From Herbaspirillum aquaticum (GTDB taxonomy: Bacteria > Pseudomonadota > Gammaproteobacteria > Burkholderiales > Burkholderiaceae_D): DNA of 64,000 nt. Shown one piece after another: positions 34,666 through 44,523 of this stretch (positions are counted from its first letter, which is position 1; the number at the start of each line of letters is the position of its first letter). The notes under the pieces are model-generated. The model was not told the DNA's origin, made no database searches, and worked only from the letters and a program-made list of their open reading frames with translations. The position numbers were made by a program, and so were the translations under genes. The stretch covers positions 421,607 to 485,606 of the forward strand of contig NZ_NJGV01000002.1 in the NCBI RefSeq assembly GCF_002213425.1, read 5' to 3'.

Positions 34666-35591
34666 GCGCCTCCCAACCCAGTGAATGGACAGCGGCGCAA
34701 CTGGCGCAGGCGGTCAAGCGCGGGCAGCTCGAATTGCGTTACCAGCCGATTGTCGATTTGCGCAGTGGCCAGATTGTCGGCGCGGAAGCCCTGTTGCGCT
34801 GGCGTCACCCGGCGCTCGGACTGTTGCCGCCGGGCCAGTTCCTGCCCGTAGTCGAATCGTCTGGCCTGATGCCGAAAATCGGCGCTTGGGTGCTGGGCGC
34901 AGCCTGCCGCCAGATGCGTGACTGGCTGCCGCTGCAATGGCGGCCTTTCCGCCTGGCCGTCAATGTTTCGGCGAGCCAGGTGGGGCCGGATTTCGACAAG
35001 TGGGTTAAGGGCGTGCTGGCCAATGCGCAGTTGTCCGCCGAGTATCTGGAGATTGAGCTGACCGAATCGGTCGCCTTCGGCGATCCGGCCTTGTTCGCCA
35101 CCTTCGATATCTTGCGCGACATCGGCGTGCGTTTCGCCGCCGACGACTTCGGGATAGGCTATTCCTGTCTGCAACATTTGAAATGCTGCCCGATTACCAC
35201 GCTCAAGATCGACCAGTCGTTCGTCGCGGGAATCGCCGATGACGCCCGTGACCGGACTATCGTGCGGACGGTGATCCAGCTCGCGCACGGGCTGGACATG
35301 GAGGTTGTGGCCGAGGGCGTGGAAACGGCGGCGAGCCTTGATCTGTTGCGGCAAGCCGGCTGCGAGGCGGTGCAGGGCTTCCTGTTTGCCAAGCCTATGC
35401 CGGCGGCGGCATTCGCCGCCTTCGTTAAGCGATGGAGGGGTGTCACCATGAACGTCAACGAACCGACTGCCACCTGCTGCGTGTGCTGCAAGGAAATTCC
35501 GCTCGATGCTGCCTTCACCCCGGAAGGCGCGGAATACGTCGAGCACTTTTGTGGACTCGATTGTTATGAACGCTTTCAGGCCCCGAGCTAA
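34662..35591 (+). CDS. EAL-domain protein fused to DUF3330 (urf2/orf2 of Tn21-type transposons)
   Basis: 309 aa. Residues about 15-255 form an EAL domain: [56 protein letters not shown], so c-di-GMP phosphodiesterase activity is plausible. The last 47 residues (from [18 protein letters not shown] to CGLDCYERF) are a DUF3330 zinc-ribbon-like module with three Cys pairs. In Tn21 itself the In2 integron interrupts this gene, leaving its 3' part as tnpM; here it is whole. Its function in the transposon is not established. The start overlaps merE (ATGA). Confidence 0.88.
   Translation: MSASQPSEWTAAQLAQAVKRGQLELRYQPIVDLRSGQIVGAEALLRWRHPALGLLPPGQFLPVVESSGLMPKIGAWVLGAACRQMRDWLPLQWRPFRLAVNVSASQVGPDFDKWVKGVLANAQLSAEYLEIELTESVAFGDPALFATFDILRDIGVRFAADDFGIGYSCLQHLKCCPITTLKIDQSFVAGIADDARDRTIVRTVIQLAHGLDMEVVAEGVETAASLDLLRQAGCEAVQGFLFAKPMPAAAFAAFVKRWRGVTMNVNEPTATCCVCCKEIPLDAAFTPEGAEYVEHFCGLDCYERFQAPS
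35448..35591 (+). CDS. Possible independent DUF3330 peptide from an internal start (47 aa)
   Basis: ATG 35448, in frame inside the EAL-DUF3330 gene, has GGAGGGG about ten bases upstream. It would give the Cys-rich module alone ([21 protein letters not shown]). Equivalent short DUF3330 proteins are annotated separately in other transposons, so dual production is possible. It is not needed to explain the sequence. Confidence 0.4.
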   Translation: MNVNEPTATCCVCCKEIPLDAAFTPEGAEYVEHFCGLDCYERFQAPS

Positions 35592-35778
35592 AACCGTAGC
35601 CGAACCAGTTACTACATCAGCCGCCGGCGGCCCAATTCCGTCAGGCTGAAGCATACCCTATCCTGATGTCAGGACAGGTCATATCGAAACGTCAGAATAG
35701 AGCTAATTTTTGCATTTCTTGACACCTGCGGCGAAAGGTCATAGATTTCTTCCTGACACTTTCGTGTTTGGAGGCATC
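35592..35778 (+). promoter_or_regulatory. Resolution site (res) region and tnpR promoter
   Basis: This non-coding stretch between the accessory genes and tnpR has repeated GTCA/TGAC-type half-sites (GATGTCAGGACAGGTCAT around 35667-35684, ACGTCAG, TTGACACC, CCTGACAC). This is the position and style of the three-subsite res of Tn21-type elements, where TnpR resolves cointegrates. GGAGGC just before 35779 is the tnpR ribosome binding site. Sub-site limits were not determined. Confidence 0.65.
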
Positions 35779-36339
35779 ATGCAGGGTCAACGCATCGGCT
35801 ATGTCCGGGTCAGCAGCTTCGACCAGAACCCGGAACGGCAACTGGAGCATGTCGAAGTCGGCAGGATATTCACCGACAAGGCGTCGGGCAAGGACACCCA
35901 GCGGCCTGAACTCGATTCGTTGCTGGCCTTCGTGCGCGAAGGCGACACCGTGGTGGTTCACAGCATGGATCGGCTGGCGCGCAACCTCGATGATTTGCGC
36001 CGCCTTGTGCAAAAGCTGACCAAACGCGGCGTGCGCATCGAGTTCGTCAAGGAGAGTCTGATCTTCACCGGCGAGGATTCGCCGATGGCGAACCTGATGC
36101 TGTCGGTGATGGGGGCGTTCGCCGAATTCGAGCGGGCCTTGATCCGCGAGCGGCAGCGAGAAGGCATCGCGCTCGCTAAACAGCGCGGAGCCTATCGGGG
36201 CCGCAAAAAGGCATTGTCGCCCGAACAGGTCGCCGAGCTGCGGCAGCGGGCCGCTGCCGGCGAGCAGAAGGCGAAGCTGGCACGTGAATTTGGTGTCAGC
36301 CGGGAGACCCTGTATCAATACTTGAGATTGGATCAATAG
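35779..36339 (+). CDS. tnpR: Serine resolvase TnpR
   Basis: 186 aa, the usual length. The N-terminal catalytic domain starts [20 protein letters not shown] with the nucleophilic Ser of the VSS motif. [15 protein letters not shown] and [20 protein letters not shown] follow, then a C-terminal helix-turn-helix ([18 protein letters not shown]). It resolves transposition cointegrates at the adjacent res. A GTG/CTG region upstream gives a longer frame, but GGAGG supports 35779. Confidence 0.96.
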   Translation: MQGQRIGYVRVSSFDQNPERQLEHVEVGRIFTDKASGKDTQRPELDSLLAFVREGDTVVVHSMDRLARNLDDLRRLVQKLTKRGVRIEFVKESLIFTGEDSPMANLMLSVMGAFAEFERALIRERQREGIALAKQRGAYRGRKKALSPEQVAELRQRAAAGEQKAKLAREFGVSRETLYQYLRLDQ

Positions 36340-36341
36340 CT

Positions 36342-39311
36342 ATGCCTCGTCGCTCTATCCTGTCCGCCACCGAGCGGGAAAGCCTGCTTGCGTTGCCGGA
36401 CACCAAGGACGACCTGATTCGACATTACACATTCAACGAAGCCGACCTCTCCATCATCCGGCAGCGGCGCGGGCCAGCCAACCGGCTGGGCTTCGCCGTG
36501 CAACTTTGCTACCTGCGCTTTCCCGGCATCATTCTTGGCGTCGATCAGCCGCCGTTCCAGCCGTTGTTGAAACTGGTCGCTGACCAACTCAAGGTCGGCG
36601 TCGAAAGCTGGGACGACTACGGGCAGCGGGAGCAGACCCGACGCGAGCACCTGATGGAGCTGCAAACGGTGTTCGGCTTCCAGCCCTTCACCATGAGCCA
36701 CTACCGGCAGGCCGTACACACGCTGACCGAGTTGGCGATGCAGACCGACAAGGGCATCGTGCTGGCTAATGCCTTGATCGAACATCTGCGGCGGCAATCC
36801 ATCATTCTGCCCGCGCTCAATGCCATCGAGCGCGCCAGCTCCGAGGCGATCACCCGCGCCAACCGGCGTATCTACGAAGCCCTGTCCGAACCGTTGTCGA
36901 ACAGGCACCGGCATTGCCTCGACGGCCTGCTTAAACGCCGCGACAACGGCAAGACGACCTGGCTGGCCTGGTTGCGCCAGTCGCCCGCCAAACCGAACTC
37001 CCGGCACATGCTCGAACACATTGAGCGCCTCAAGGCCTGGCAGGCACTCGACCTGCCGACCGGCATCGAGCGGCTGGTGCACCAAAACCGTCTGCTCAAG
37101 ATCGCCCGCGAGGGTGGTCAAATGACGCCCGCCGACCTGGCCAAGTTCGAGCCGCAGCGGCGCTACGCCACCCTTGTCGCGTTGGCCATCGAGGGCATGG
37201 CCACCGTCACCGATGAAATCATCGACCTGCACGACCGTATCCTAGGCAAGCTGTTCAACGCCGCCAAGAACAAGCATCAGCAGCAGTTCCAGGCATCCGG
37301 CAAGGCCATCAACGCCAAGGTGCGCCTGTTCGGGCGCATCGGCCAGGCGCTGATCGATGCCAAGCAGTCGGGTCGCGACCCGTTCGCGGCCATCGAGGCC
37401 GTCATGTCCTGGGACGCCTTCGCCGAGAGCGTCACGGAGGCGCAGAAGCTCGCACAGCCCGATGACTTCGACTTCCTGCACCGTATTGGCGAGAGCTACG
37501 CCACTTTGCGCCGCTACGCGCCCGAATTCCTCGACGTGCTCAAGCTGCGGGCCGCGCCGGCCGCCAAGGACGTGCTGGACGCCATTGACATACTCCGCAG
37601 CATGAATACCGATAACGCCCGCAAAGTGCCCGCCGACGCGCCGACCGATTTCATCAAGCCGCGCTGGCAGAAGCTGGTGATGACTGACACCGGCATTGAC
37701 CGGCGCTACTATGAGCTGTGCGCGCTATCGGAGCTGAAGAACTCGCTGCGCTCGGGCGACATCTGGGTGCAGGGGTCGCGCCAGTTCAAGGACTTCGAGG
37801 ACTACTTGGTGCCGCCCGCGAAATTTGCCAGTCTCAAGCAGTCCAGCGAATTGCCGCTGGCCGTGGCCACCGACTGCGACCAGTACCTGCACGACCGGCT
37901 GACGCTGCTGGAAGCGCAGCTTGCCACGGTCAACCGCATGGCAGCGGCGAACGACCTGCCGGATGCGATCATCACCCAGTCGGGCCTGAAGATCACGCCG
38001 CTGGATGCGGCGGTGCCCGACACCGCGCAGGCGTTGATCGACCAGACAGCCATGATCCTGCCACACGTCAAGATCACCGAACTTCTGCTCGAAGTCGATG
38101 AGTGGACGGACTTCACCCGCCATTTCACGCACCTGAAATCGGGCGACCTGTCCAAGGACAAAAACCTGCTGTTGACCACCATCCTGGCCGACGCAATCAA
38201 CCTGGGCCTGACCAAGATGGCCGAGTCCTGCCCCGGCACGACCTACGCCAAGCTCGCCTGGCTGCAAGCCTGGCATACCCGCGACGAAACCTATTCGACG
38301 GCGCTGGCCGAGCTGGTGAACGCCCAGTTCCGGCATCCGTTCGCCGAGCATTGGGGCGACGGCACCACGTCATCGTCGGACGGCCAGAACTTCCGAACCG
38401 GCAGCAAGGCCGAGAGTACCGGGCACATCAACCCGAAATACGGCAGCAGCCCAGGACGGACGTTCTACACCCACATCTCCGACCAATACGCGCCGTTCCA
38501 CACCAAGGTGGTCAATGTTGGCGTGCGCGACTCGACCTATGTACTCGACGGCCTGCTGTACCACGAGTCCGACCTGCGTATCGAGGAGCACTACACCGAC
38601 ACGGCGGGCTTCACCGATCACGTCTTTGCCCTCATGCACCTGCTGGGCTTCCGCTTTGCGCCGCGCATCCGCGACTTGGGCGACACCAAGCTATTCATTC
38701 CCAAGGGTGAAACCAGTTACGACGCACTCAAGCCGATGATTAGCAGCGACAAGTTGAATATCAAGGCTATCCGTGCCCATTGGGACGAAATCCTGCGCCT
38801 AGCCACCTCAATCAAGCAGGGCACGGTGACGGCCTCGCTGATGCTCAGGAAGCTCGGCAGTTACCCACGTCAGAACGGTCTGGCCGTGGCGCTGCGCGAG
38901 CTGGGGCGCATCGAGCGCACGCTGTTTATCCTCGACTGGCTGCAAAGCGTGGAACTGCGCCGACGTGTCCATGCCGGACTCAACAAGGGCGAGGCGCGCA
39001 ACGCGCTGGCCCGCGCCGTATTCTTCAACCGGCTGGGCGAAATCCGCGACCGTAGCTTCGAGCAGCAGCGCTACCGTGCCAGTGGTCTCAACCTGGTGAC
39101 GGCGGCTGTCGTGCTGTGGAACACGGTCTACCTGGAGCGCGCAGCGCATGCTTTGCGTGGCAACGGTCATGCCGTCGATGAGGCGCTGTTGCAGTACCTG
39201 TCGCCACTCGGATGGGAACACATCAACCTGACCGGCGATTACCTCTGGCGCAGCAGCGCCAAGATCGGCGCGGGCAAGTTCAGGCCGCTACGACCGTTGC
39301 AACCGGCTTAG
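36342..39311 (+). CDS. tnpA: Tn3-family transposase TnpA (Tn21 subgroup)
   Basis: 989 aa, full length. The N-terminal DUF4158-like region begins [20 protein letters not shown]. The C-terminal DDE domain includes [12 protein letters not shown] with the first Asp, [20 protein letters not shown] with the second, and the late [20 protein letters not shown] region. It recognises the 38-bp repeats and performs replicative transposition. It starts 2 bp after tnpR and its TAG stop (39309-39311) lies inside the right inverted repeat. Confidence 0.97.
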   Translation: MPRRSILSATERESLLALPDTKDDLIRHYTFNEADLSIIRQRRGPANRLGFAVQLCYLRFPGIILGVDQPPFQPLLKLVADQLKVGVESWDDYGQREQTRREHLMELQTVFGFQPFTMSHYRQAVHTLTELAMQTDKGIVLANALIEHLRRQSIILPALNAIERASSEAITRANRRIYEALSEPLSNRHRHCLDGLLKRRDNGKTTWLAWLRQSPAKPNSRHMLEHIERLKAWQALDLPTGIERLVHQNRLLKIAREGGQMTPADLAKFEPQRRYATLVALAIEGMATVTDEIIDLHDRILGKLFNAAKNKHQQQFQASGKAINAKVRLFGRIGQALIDAKQSGRDPFAAIEAVMSWDAFAESVTEAQKLAQPDDFDFLHRIGESYATLRRYAPEFLDVLKLRAAPAAKDVLDAIDILRSMNTDNARKVPADAPTDFIKPRWQKLVMTDTGIDRRYYELCALSELKNSLRSGDIWVQGSRQFKDFEDYLVPPAKFASLKQSSELPLAVATDCDQYLHDRLTLLEAQLATVNRMAAANDLPDAIITQSGLKITPLDAAVPDTAQALIDQTAMILPHVKITELLLEVDEWTDFTRHFTHLKSGDLSKDKNLLLTTILADAINLGLTKMAESCPGTTYAKLAWLQAWHTRDETYSTALAELVNAQFRHPFAEHWGDGTTSSSDGQNFRTGSKAESTGHINPKYGSSPGRTFYTHISDQYAPFHTKVVNVGVRDSTYVLDGLLYHESDLRIEEHYTDTAGFTDHVFALMHLLGFRFAPRIRDLGDTKLFIPKGETSYDALKPMISSDKLNIKAIRAHWDEILRLATSIKQGTVTASLMLRKLGSYPRQNGLAVALRELGRIERTLFILDWLQSVELRRRVHAGLNKGEARNALARAVFFNRLGEIRDRSFEQQRYRASGLNLVTAAVVLWNTVYLERAAHALRGNGHAVDEALLQYLSPLGWEHINLTGDYLWRSSAKIGAGKFRPLRPLQPA

Positions 39312-39344
39312 CGTGCTTTATTTTCCGTTTTCTGAGGCGACCCC
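39307..39344 (-). repeat. Right 38-bp terminal inverted repeat (IR-tnp)
   Basis: Exact complement of 30707-30744: it ends CTGAGGCGACCCC and supplies the tnpA stop codon at its inner edge. Confidence 0.95.
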
Positions 39345-39349
39345 AGGTA
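39345..39349. repeat. Target-site duplication AGGTA, right copy
   Basis: Matches 30702-30706 and abuts the right inverted repeat. Confidence 0.95.
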
Positions 39350-39973
39350 AGCCGCCACCGGGCACAGCCGCGACAGCGCGGGCGTTTTGTAGGTGCTGCC
39401 CTTGAGGCTGCGGTCGGTCTTGGTGCGTGGCAGGTGGATGCGCATGCCTTCACCGGGCACTGCCTCGATCCGCCCGATCTCCAGCCGCGCCAGTTCATCG
39501 CTGCGAAAGCCTCGCCAAAATCCGATCAGCAGCAAGGCCTTGTCCCGTGTATGGCGCAGCAGGTCGCCAAAACGCGCCTGCTGGCGGGCCAGTTCGCGCT
39601 GCTGGTCCAGGTAAGCGACGGTTTGCTCCAGGGCTTCCAGTTGCAGCGGTTTGGCGCGCTTTTCCGCGGCGGGATGCAATTCCTGGATGCCACGCAGCAT
39701 CTTGCGCACCACGGGCGCCTTGGTCGGATCGGGGAAGCCCTGGTCCACATGCCATTGGCCCAAGGCCGAAATGCGCTGCTTGAGTGTGTTGTGTGCCAGC
39801 TTGCCCGCGTGATCGGCGAGATAGCGCACCAGGCTGTCGGCCGTGGCCGGCAGGAAGCCACCCCATTCCACTTCGAAATGCCGGACCGCCGATCGATAGC
39901 TGCGGCGCGTGTTGTCACGCGTGGCGGCGTGCAGGTAGTCGTCAATTTCAAGGCGGGGCTGGTCGGGAGGCAT
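39345..39973 (-). pseudogene. Tyrosine recombinase, N-terminal part (interrupted by the mer transposon)
   Basis: About 210 codons from ATG 39973. The SAM-like DNA-binding domain is visible (DDYLHAATRDNTRRSYRSAV, LVRYLADHAGKLAHNTLKQR). The catalytic Arg I box follows (LLLIGFWRGFRSDELARL) and then KTDRSLKGSTYKTPALS. The frame would run on into the inverted repeat ([11 protein letters not shown]) and stop. As it stands the protein lacks the His-x-x-Arg and Tyr residues and must be inactive. The intact gene was a 325-aa site-specific integrase. Confidence 0.9.
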
Positions 39974-40141
39974 GGGGCTATTACAGGTAGGGGAGCGGAG
40001 ATTGGGGGGTGTTTGGCTGATCAGATTGGATAATCATCCAATATCCTATCTTAAAATATCGCAATCAGCTAAAAATAAATCTGTATTTATATTACGTAAT
40101 TACGTATTATGTAATACATCATCAAATATCAGGTTGGAGCC
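39974..40141. promoter_or_regulatory. Divergent promoter region with palindromes (integrase / KfrA-like gene)
   Basis: 168 bp, sharply AT-rich. ATTACGTAAT (40091-40100) is a perfect palindrome. It overlaps ATTACGTATTATGTAAT (40098-40114), an imperfect one with half-site ATTACNTA. Such sites are what KfrA/KorA-like proteins bind. They lie about 30 bp upstream of the KfrA-like start and control both directions by position. GGAG precedes ATG 40142. Confidence 0.65.
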
Positions 40142-41203
40142 ATGGCACGCACCGGACTTTACAAATCGGAAGTGAAAAAAGCGCGTGATTCCCTGCTGGC
40201 AGTGGGCCGCCATCCTTCGGTGGACGCTGTTCGCGTGGAATTGGGCAATACCGGCTCCAAGACCACGATCCACAAATACCTGAAGGAACTGGAAGAAGAG
40301 GAGGGGGCTGCAGGCCAGCCGCGCAGCATCAGCGATGCCTTGCAGGACCTGGTGGCCCGTCTTGCTGCGCAGTTGCAGGAAGAGGCCGACGCCCGGGTCA
40401 GTGCCGTACGCGCCGACGCCGAGGCCGCGATCAGCCGCATGACCCAGGAGCTGGAGAACCTGAAAACCGCCCACGGCGAACAGGGCCTGCGCCTGGATCA
40501 CACGCAAAAAGCCCTGATCGCAGAGCGTGCCGCGCATGAGCGGACCCGGGACGAGCGCCAGGAACAAAGCGCCATGTCACGCACGTTGGAAGTGAAGCTC
40601 AATTCCCTGCAGGAACGTCTCGACGAAAACGAACGACACCGCCAGTCCCTGGAAGAAAAACACCAGCACGCCCGCGACGCGCTGGAACACTATCGCAGTG
40701 CCGCCAAGGACCAGCGCGACCAGGACCAGCGGCGCCACGAACAGCAGCTCCAAGGGCTGCAGGCCGAGCTGCGCCAGTTGCGGCAGGAGGCTGTGATTCG
40801 CCAGGAGGACATCACCCGCCTGAACCAGGAAGGCGTACGCCTGATCGCCGAGTTGTCGCATGCGCGCCAGGCGATGGCCGAGCATCAAACGCTGGCAGCC
40901 CGTCGCGAACAGCAGATGGAAGCCTTGCAGCAGGTGGCGTCAGCCAAGCTCGTGCTGGAAGCCCAGCTGGCCGCAAGAGATGAGGCATTGGCCGCGTTGC
41001 AGTGCCAGCTCGGCAAGGCCGAAGAAGACGCCGCCACCGCGCGCCAGCAATGGCAGCAGGGTGAACGGGAACTGGCAGCGGTGCGCGCCAGGCTGGAAAC
41101 GCATGAGGCGCTGCTGCAGGAGTGGCGCAGCCGGAACGAAGAGAAGCAAGAAAAAACGAATGGCGAAGGCGAGCCGGAAGCACCGGACCCTGCCCAATCC
41201 TGA
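40142..41203 (+). CDS. KfrA-like DNA-binding protein with long coiled coil
   Basis: 353 aa. The N-terminal KfrA_N-type domain (residues about 1-60) begins MARTGLYKSEVKKARDSLLA and contains NTGSKTTIHKYLKELEEE. Residues about 75-340 are an almost unbroken heptad-type coiled coil rich in Gln, Glu, Arg and Ala (LNSLQERLDENERHRQSLEE). KfrA proteins are plasmid-encoded autoregulators that form filaments on DNA and aid stable inheritance; chromosomal relatives often sit beside tyrosine integrases. It is divergent from the disrupted integrase and probably represses it. Function on the chromosome is inferred. Confidence 0.8.
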   Translation: MARTGLYKSEVKKARDSLLAVGRHPSVDAVRVELGNTGSKTTIHKYLKELEEEEGAAGQPRSISDALQDLVARLAAQLQEEADARVSAVRADAEAAISRMTQELENLKTAHGEQGLRLDHTQKALIAERAAHERTRDERQEQSAMSRTLEVKLNSLQERLDENERHRQSLEEKHQHARDALEHYRSAAKDQRDQDQRRHEQQLQGLQAELRQLRQEAVIRQEDITRLNQEGVRLIAELSHARQAMAEHQTLAARREQQMEALQQVASAKLVLEAQLAARDEALAALQCQLGKAEEDAATARQQWQQGERELAAVRARLETHEALLQEWRSRNEEKQEKTNGEGEPEAPDPAQS

Positions 41204-41272
41204 GACAGGGCAGGGGAGACGCTCACCTGCCCATGACTGCGGGGCTCATGCAGCCCGCCATGCCAGCGATGA

Positions 41273-41473
41273 AGCTTCATGCAAAAAGCTGATAGCCTGG
41301 GCGCCGATTACTGGCTGTCCAAGCGCACCGACTTGTATGCCTTTGTTGCCAATATCCGCGCCAGCGATATGGCCAACACCGGTGGTCTGGGTGATGTGAC
41401 CGGCAACGCCGTTACCGGAAATGCCGATGCAAGCCAGAACCTGGTGGCACTGGGTATCCGTCACAAGTTCTAA
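41273..41473 (+). pseudogene. 3' fragment of a Gram-negative trimeric porin gene
   Basis: The last 64 or so codons of a porin: GADYWLSKRTDLYAFVANI matches the penultimate strand motif (LSKRTDLYA) and the end NLVALGIRHKF is the classic C-terminal Phe strand. A stop codon closes the frame just upstream (41270-41272), and no signal peptide or barrel remains. The fragment begins 70 bp after the KfrA-like gene, so an insertion or deletion joined unrelated DNA to the tail of a porin. Confidence 0.75.
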
Positions 41474-41525
41474 GCGGCGCAGACCTGCCTCTTCCGGTAC
41501 ATCCGGTATGAAGGCGTAGCACCAC

Positions 41526-41556
41526 AAGGCTCGCATGCAATCCATGCGGGCCTTTT
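41526..41556 (+). terminator. Porin-fragment terminator
   Basis: AAGGCTCGCATG (41526-41537) pairs, with one G-T wobble, to CATGCGGGCCTT (41543-41554) and is followed by TTGTT. This is presumably the original porin terminator. Confidence 0.75.
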
Positions 41557-41756
41557 GTTCTATTGCTTCGCTCACCCCGGCACAGAGGCGACGCCATGGG
41601 CTCTCGCTGCGTCAAATACGGGCATTCTGACTTCATCATCAGACTGGCATCCTGTACACTCCAACGACCGCTGAAATCAACCAGTAGCCCCGCCCCGCAA
41701 TGTCCGGCAAGCCAGAGGTCAAGATATCGCACAACGCTCAGCAATAAGGATGGACG

Positions 41757-42440
41757 ATGAATTTTCTAATCGTCGAAGATAACAAGCGCGTCGCGCATTT
41801 CGTGAAAAAGGGGCTTAAGGAGGCAGGCCATACCTTCGAGCATGCCGACAATGGCCGCGATGGCATGCTGCTAGCTTCCAGCGGGAATTACGATGCCATC
41901 ATCATGGACAGAATGTTGCCAGGCGGAATAGACGGTGTCGGCATCATCGATGCCTTACGCAAAACAGGGAACAGCGTTCCCATCCTGATCTTGAGCGCCA
42001 TGGCCTCGGTTGATGATCGGATCCATGGGTTGCAAGCAGGTGGTGACGATTATCTGGTGAAACCTTTTGCACTGGGTGAATTGCTTGCACGTCTGGATGC
42101 ACTAGTTCGCCGCTCGCGAGAGCGCGAGGTGCAGACCTATCTCGTCGTCGGTGATTTACAGCTCGATATTCTGGCCCGTCAGGTTTCCCGTTCAGGTCAA
42201 TCTTTGTCATTGCTGCCCACCGAATTCCGGCTCCTGGAATATCTGATGCGCCATGTGAACCAGGTCGTCACGCGCGCCATGCTGCTTCAACACGTCTGGA
42301 ACTACGATTTCGATCCCCAGACCAACGTAATTGATGTGCATATCAGTAAGCTGCGTCAGAAGATCGGGGACGATACCAAGCCCTCAATGCTCAAAACCAT
42401 CCGGAACTCGGGCTATATGCTGACCGACGCGACCCGATGA
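41757..42440 (+). CDS. OmpR/PhoB-family response regulator (PmrA/QseB-like)
   Basis: 227 aa. The receiver domain (MNFLIVEDNKRVAHFVKKGL) has phospho-acceptor Asp51 (IIMDRMLPG) and the KPF switch Lys. The C-terminal winged helix contains LSLLPTEFRLLEYLMRH and NVIDVHISKLRQKIG. AAGGA precedes ATG 41757. It overlaps the kinase gene by 4 nt. The convergent lipid A genes suggest a PmrA-like role, but I see no PmrA-type box in the 280-bp upstream region. Confidence 0.9.
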   Translation: MNFLIVEDNKRVAHFVKKGLKEAGHTFEHADNGRDGMLLASSGNYDAIIMDRMLPGGIDGVGIIDALRKTGNSVPILILSAMASVDDRIHGLQAGGDDYLVKPFALGELLARLDALVRRSREREVQTYLVVGDLQLDILARQVSRSGQSLSLLPTEFRLLEYLMRHVNQVVTRAMLLQHVWNYDFDPQTNVIDVHISKLRQKIGDDTKPSMLKTIRNSGYMLTDATR

Positions 42441-43813
42441 AGAAATACCTCACGCTCTCCGCACGCACGATCGCGATCAGCTATGCAACCTTCAGCCTCC
42501 TGGTACTAGCCTGTTTTTCCTTTGCTCTGTGGTTCGCATGGCAGCAGTTCGTTGAGGAGGACTGGCACCATATTCTGCATGCAGACAGCCAGCGGCTGCA
42601 GCGCGTCTACGAAAAGCAAGGTATTGATGCCTTGGTGCGCGACATCAACATTCGTATCGGTACGAAAGCTGGCGGCGAGGAAGACCTCGTGTTGCTCACC
42701 GATTCCTCCGAGAACAAGCTGGCCGGAAATCTTCCCGACTGGCCATCCGAGATCGGTCATGCCGAGGGAAGCGGGCGCTTCGTCGTCGACGTCGATGGGC
42801 AAGAAATCCGTATTCTTGCCAATCATGTCATCCTAGATTCGCGCTACCACCTGATCGTGGCCCACAACATCGACAAATATCGGCTGCTGGAAAATATGTT
42901 TCTTTACGGCCTGTGCGGATCGGCCATATTCATTACCGCCTTGGGTATAGCCGGAGGCTTGCTGGTGCGGCGTAGCCTCCTAAACAGAGTGAATGACATC
43001 AACCGCGCCGCTGCCGCCATCATGCAGGGAGATTTTTCCCATCGCTTGCCGCACCATGGCGGCGACGATGAAATCGCCACCCTCATTGCGACGGAGAATC
43101 GGATGCTAGCTCAGATTGAGCAATTGATGGATGGCGTCAAGAACGTCTCAAATTCGATCGCACATGATCTCCGCACCCCGTTGGCTGAGCTACGCTCGCG
43201 CCTGGAGGATGTGCTGCATCACCGTCCAAGTCCGGAACAGGTATTCATCGAAGTCGATGGTGCGATTTCGGATGTGGATCGCGTTATCAATATCTTCAAT
43301 GCACTGCTACGACTGGCGGAAATAGATAGCGGGGCGCGCCGCTCCGGATTCTTCATGATGGACATAACGGCAGTCGCCAATGACGTCGTTGGGTTCTATC
43401 TTCCCCTGGCACAGGCACAGGACAAGACCCTGACCATGATTTCATCTACGCCAGCCGTCATTTTGGGAGACCCGGTGCTGGTCGCGCAGGCAGTCGGAAA
43501 CCTCGTCGACAATGCACTGAAATACAGTCCAACTGGAACGTCGATAGAGTTATCGTCAAGCATCCGGGATGACGGTTCGGTGATCCTCAAAGTGAAGGAT
43601 AACGGTCCCGGAATGCCGGTTGGCGAAATCCCCAATGCCGCCCGACGCTTCTACCGCGGCGATGCCAGCCGTGGCACGCCAGGCGCCGGGCTCGGTCTGA
43701 GCCTGGTTGCCGCTATCGCTAAGCTGCATGACGGTAGCCTGGAGTTAGCCCCGGCTCATCCCGGACTACGCGCTACGTTGCGATTCAAGACCTCCGTCAA
43801 CAATGACGCCTGA
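42437..43813 (+). CDS. Sensor histidine kinase, partner of the upstream regulator
   Basis: 458 aa. Transmembrane helices flank a periplasmic sensor of about 120 residues: one near 15-35 (FSLLVLACFSFALWFAWQQF) and one near 155-180 (LYGLCGSAIFITALGIAGGL). HAMP follows (GDFSHRLPHHGGDDEI). His243 is in [13 protein letters not shown]. The ATPase has NLVDNALKYSP, VKDNGPGMP and GAGLGLSLVAAIAKLHDGS. It starts ATGA-coupled to the regulator. Its last 58 bp overlap the 3' end of the PAP2 gene on the opposite strand. Confidence 0.9.
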   Translation: MKKYLTLSARTIAISYATFSLLVLACFSFALWFAWQQFVEEDWHHILHADSQRLQRVYEKQGIDALVRDINIRIGTKAGGEEDLVLLTDSSENKLAGNLPDWPSEIGHAEGSGRFVVDVDGQEIRILANHVILDSRYHLIVAHNIDKYRLLENMFLYGLCGSAIFITALGIAGGLLVRRSLLNRVNDINRAAAAIMQGDFSHRLPHHGGDDEIATLIATENRMLAQIEQLMDGVKNVSNSIAHDLRTPLAELRSRLEDVLHHRPSPEQVFIEVDGAISDVDRVINIFNALLRLAEIDSGARRSGFFMMDITAVANDVVGFYLPLAQAQDKTLTMISSTPAVILGDPVLVAQAVGNLVDNALKYSPTGTSIELSSSIRDDGSVILKVKDNGPGMPVGEIPNAARRFYRGDASRGTPGAGLGLSLVAAIAKLHDGSLELAPAHPGLRATLRFKTSVNNDA

Positions 43814-44523
43814 TAGCCATCGGGTGACGATGCCAGCCTGTCGATTGAGCAATAGCCGCCAAACCAGACCAATGCCCGGGCGTATCCCGGGCATTTGGTA
43901 GCGACACTCGGAAAGCTATTCAGTTCACCAAAGTTGCGCGGCACCGTCTTGCTATCAAACCTGCCAGTGAACAAGGCGGCCCCGACAATCCCGATCAATG
44001 CTCCTGCGATCACCGCCGAGATGGTATGTGCGTCCAGCGCCACCCGAGCGAACATCGTCAACAAAACAATCGGCCCCAGGTAGAACAAGTGTTTCCACCC
44101 GTAACGGCGGCCTACGAAATAGGCAGCGCATGCTGCCATTGACGAGTGTCCGGATGGCATGTTGTGGCGGCCGCCGTTGGGACGTTCACCCAGTCGAGTC
44201 TCATCGACGACGACTGAATCCAATGCGCGTTTCAGTCCATGCGTCAGCGCGGTCGAGCCAAAGGCGATATAGATGTTTTGCATGACGCCGACTGGATCAC
44301 GCAGGATGATCGGCAAGCCGATCTGCGCAGCGGTATTGATGAACCGCCCATACTCCTCAACGCCGATCACGATTGGATGCTCGCTGGGCGCGTCGTCCCG
44401 GTACGATTCCAGATCGGAGGGAAATGGTGCCACTAGGGCGATGCCCAACATACAGACCAGAATCAGCTTCCACGGCCGTTCAATTTGTCGCCAGGCTTTT
44501 TCTGCGATGAATTTGATGTTCAC
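43756..44523 (-). CDS. PAP2-family membrane phosphatase (lipid A / undecaprenyl-phosphate type)
   Basis: 255 aa. All three PAP2 signatures are recognisable: KRALDSVVVDETRLGERPNGG (K-x6-RP-like), NMPSGHSSMAA (PSGH) and ARVALDAHTISAV (the His of SR-x5-H-x3-D, with Ala-Arg and a modified last position). Four to five helices. GTG start at 44523 with AAGGAG upstream, coupled (GTGA) to the transferase gene. In polymyxin modules such phosphatases remove a phosphate from lipid A or recycle the carrier, complementing phosphoethanolamine addition. The C-terminal 40 residues are unusual and overlap the kinase gene. Confidence 0.82.
   Translation of the reverse strand: MNIKFIAEKAWRQIERPWKLILVCMLGIALVAPFPSDLESYRDDAPSEHPIVIGVEEYGRFINTAAQIGLPIILRDPVGVMQNIYIAFGSTALTHGLKRALDSVVVDETRLGERPNGGRHNMPSGHSSMAACAAYFVGRRYGWKHLFYLGPIVLLTMFARVALDAHTISAVIAGALIGIVGAALFTGRFDSKTVPRNFGELNSFPSVATKCPGYARALVWFGGYCSIDRLASSPDGYQASLLTEVLNRNVARSPG

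Noticed and set aside
40081..40130. Short palindromes as a plasmid origin or iteron set
   Set aside because: Only two overlapping sites and no Rep gene; better explained as operators of the KfrA-like protein.
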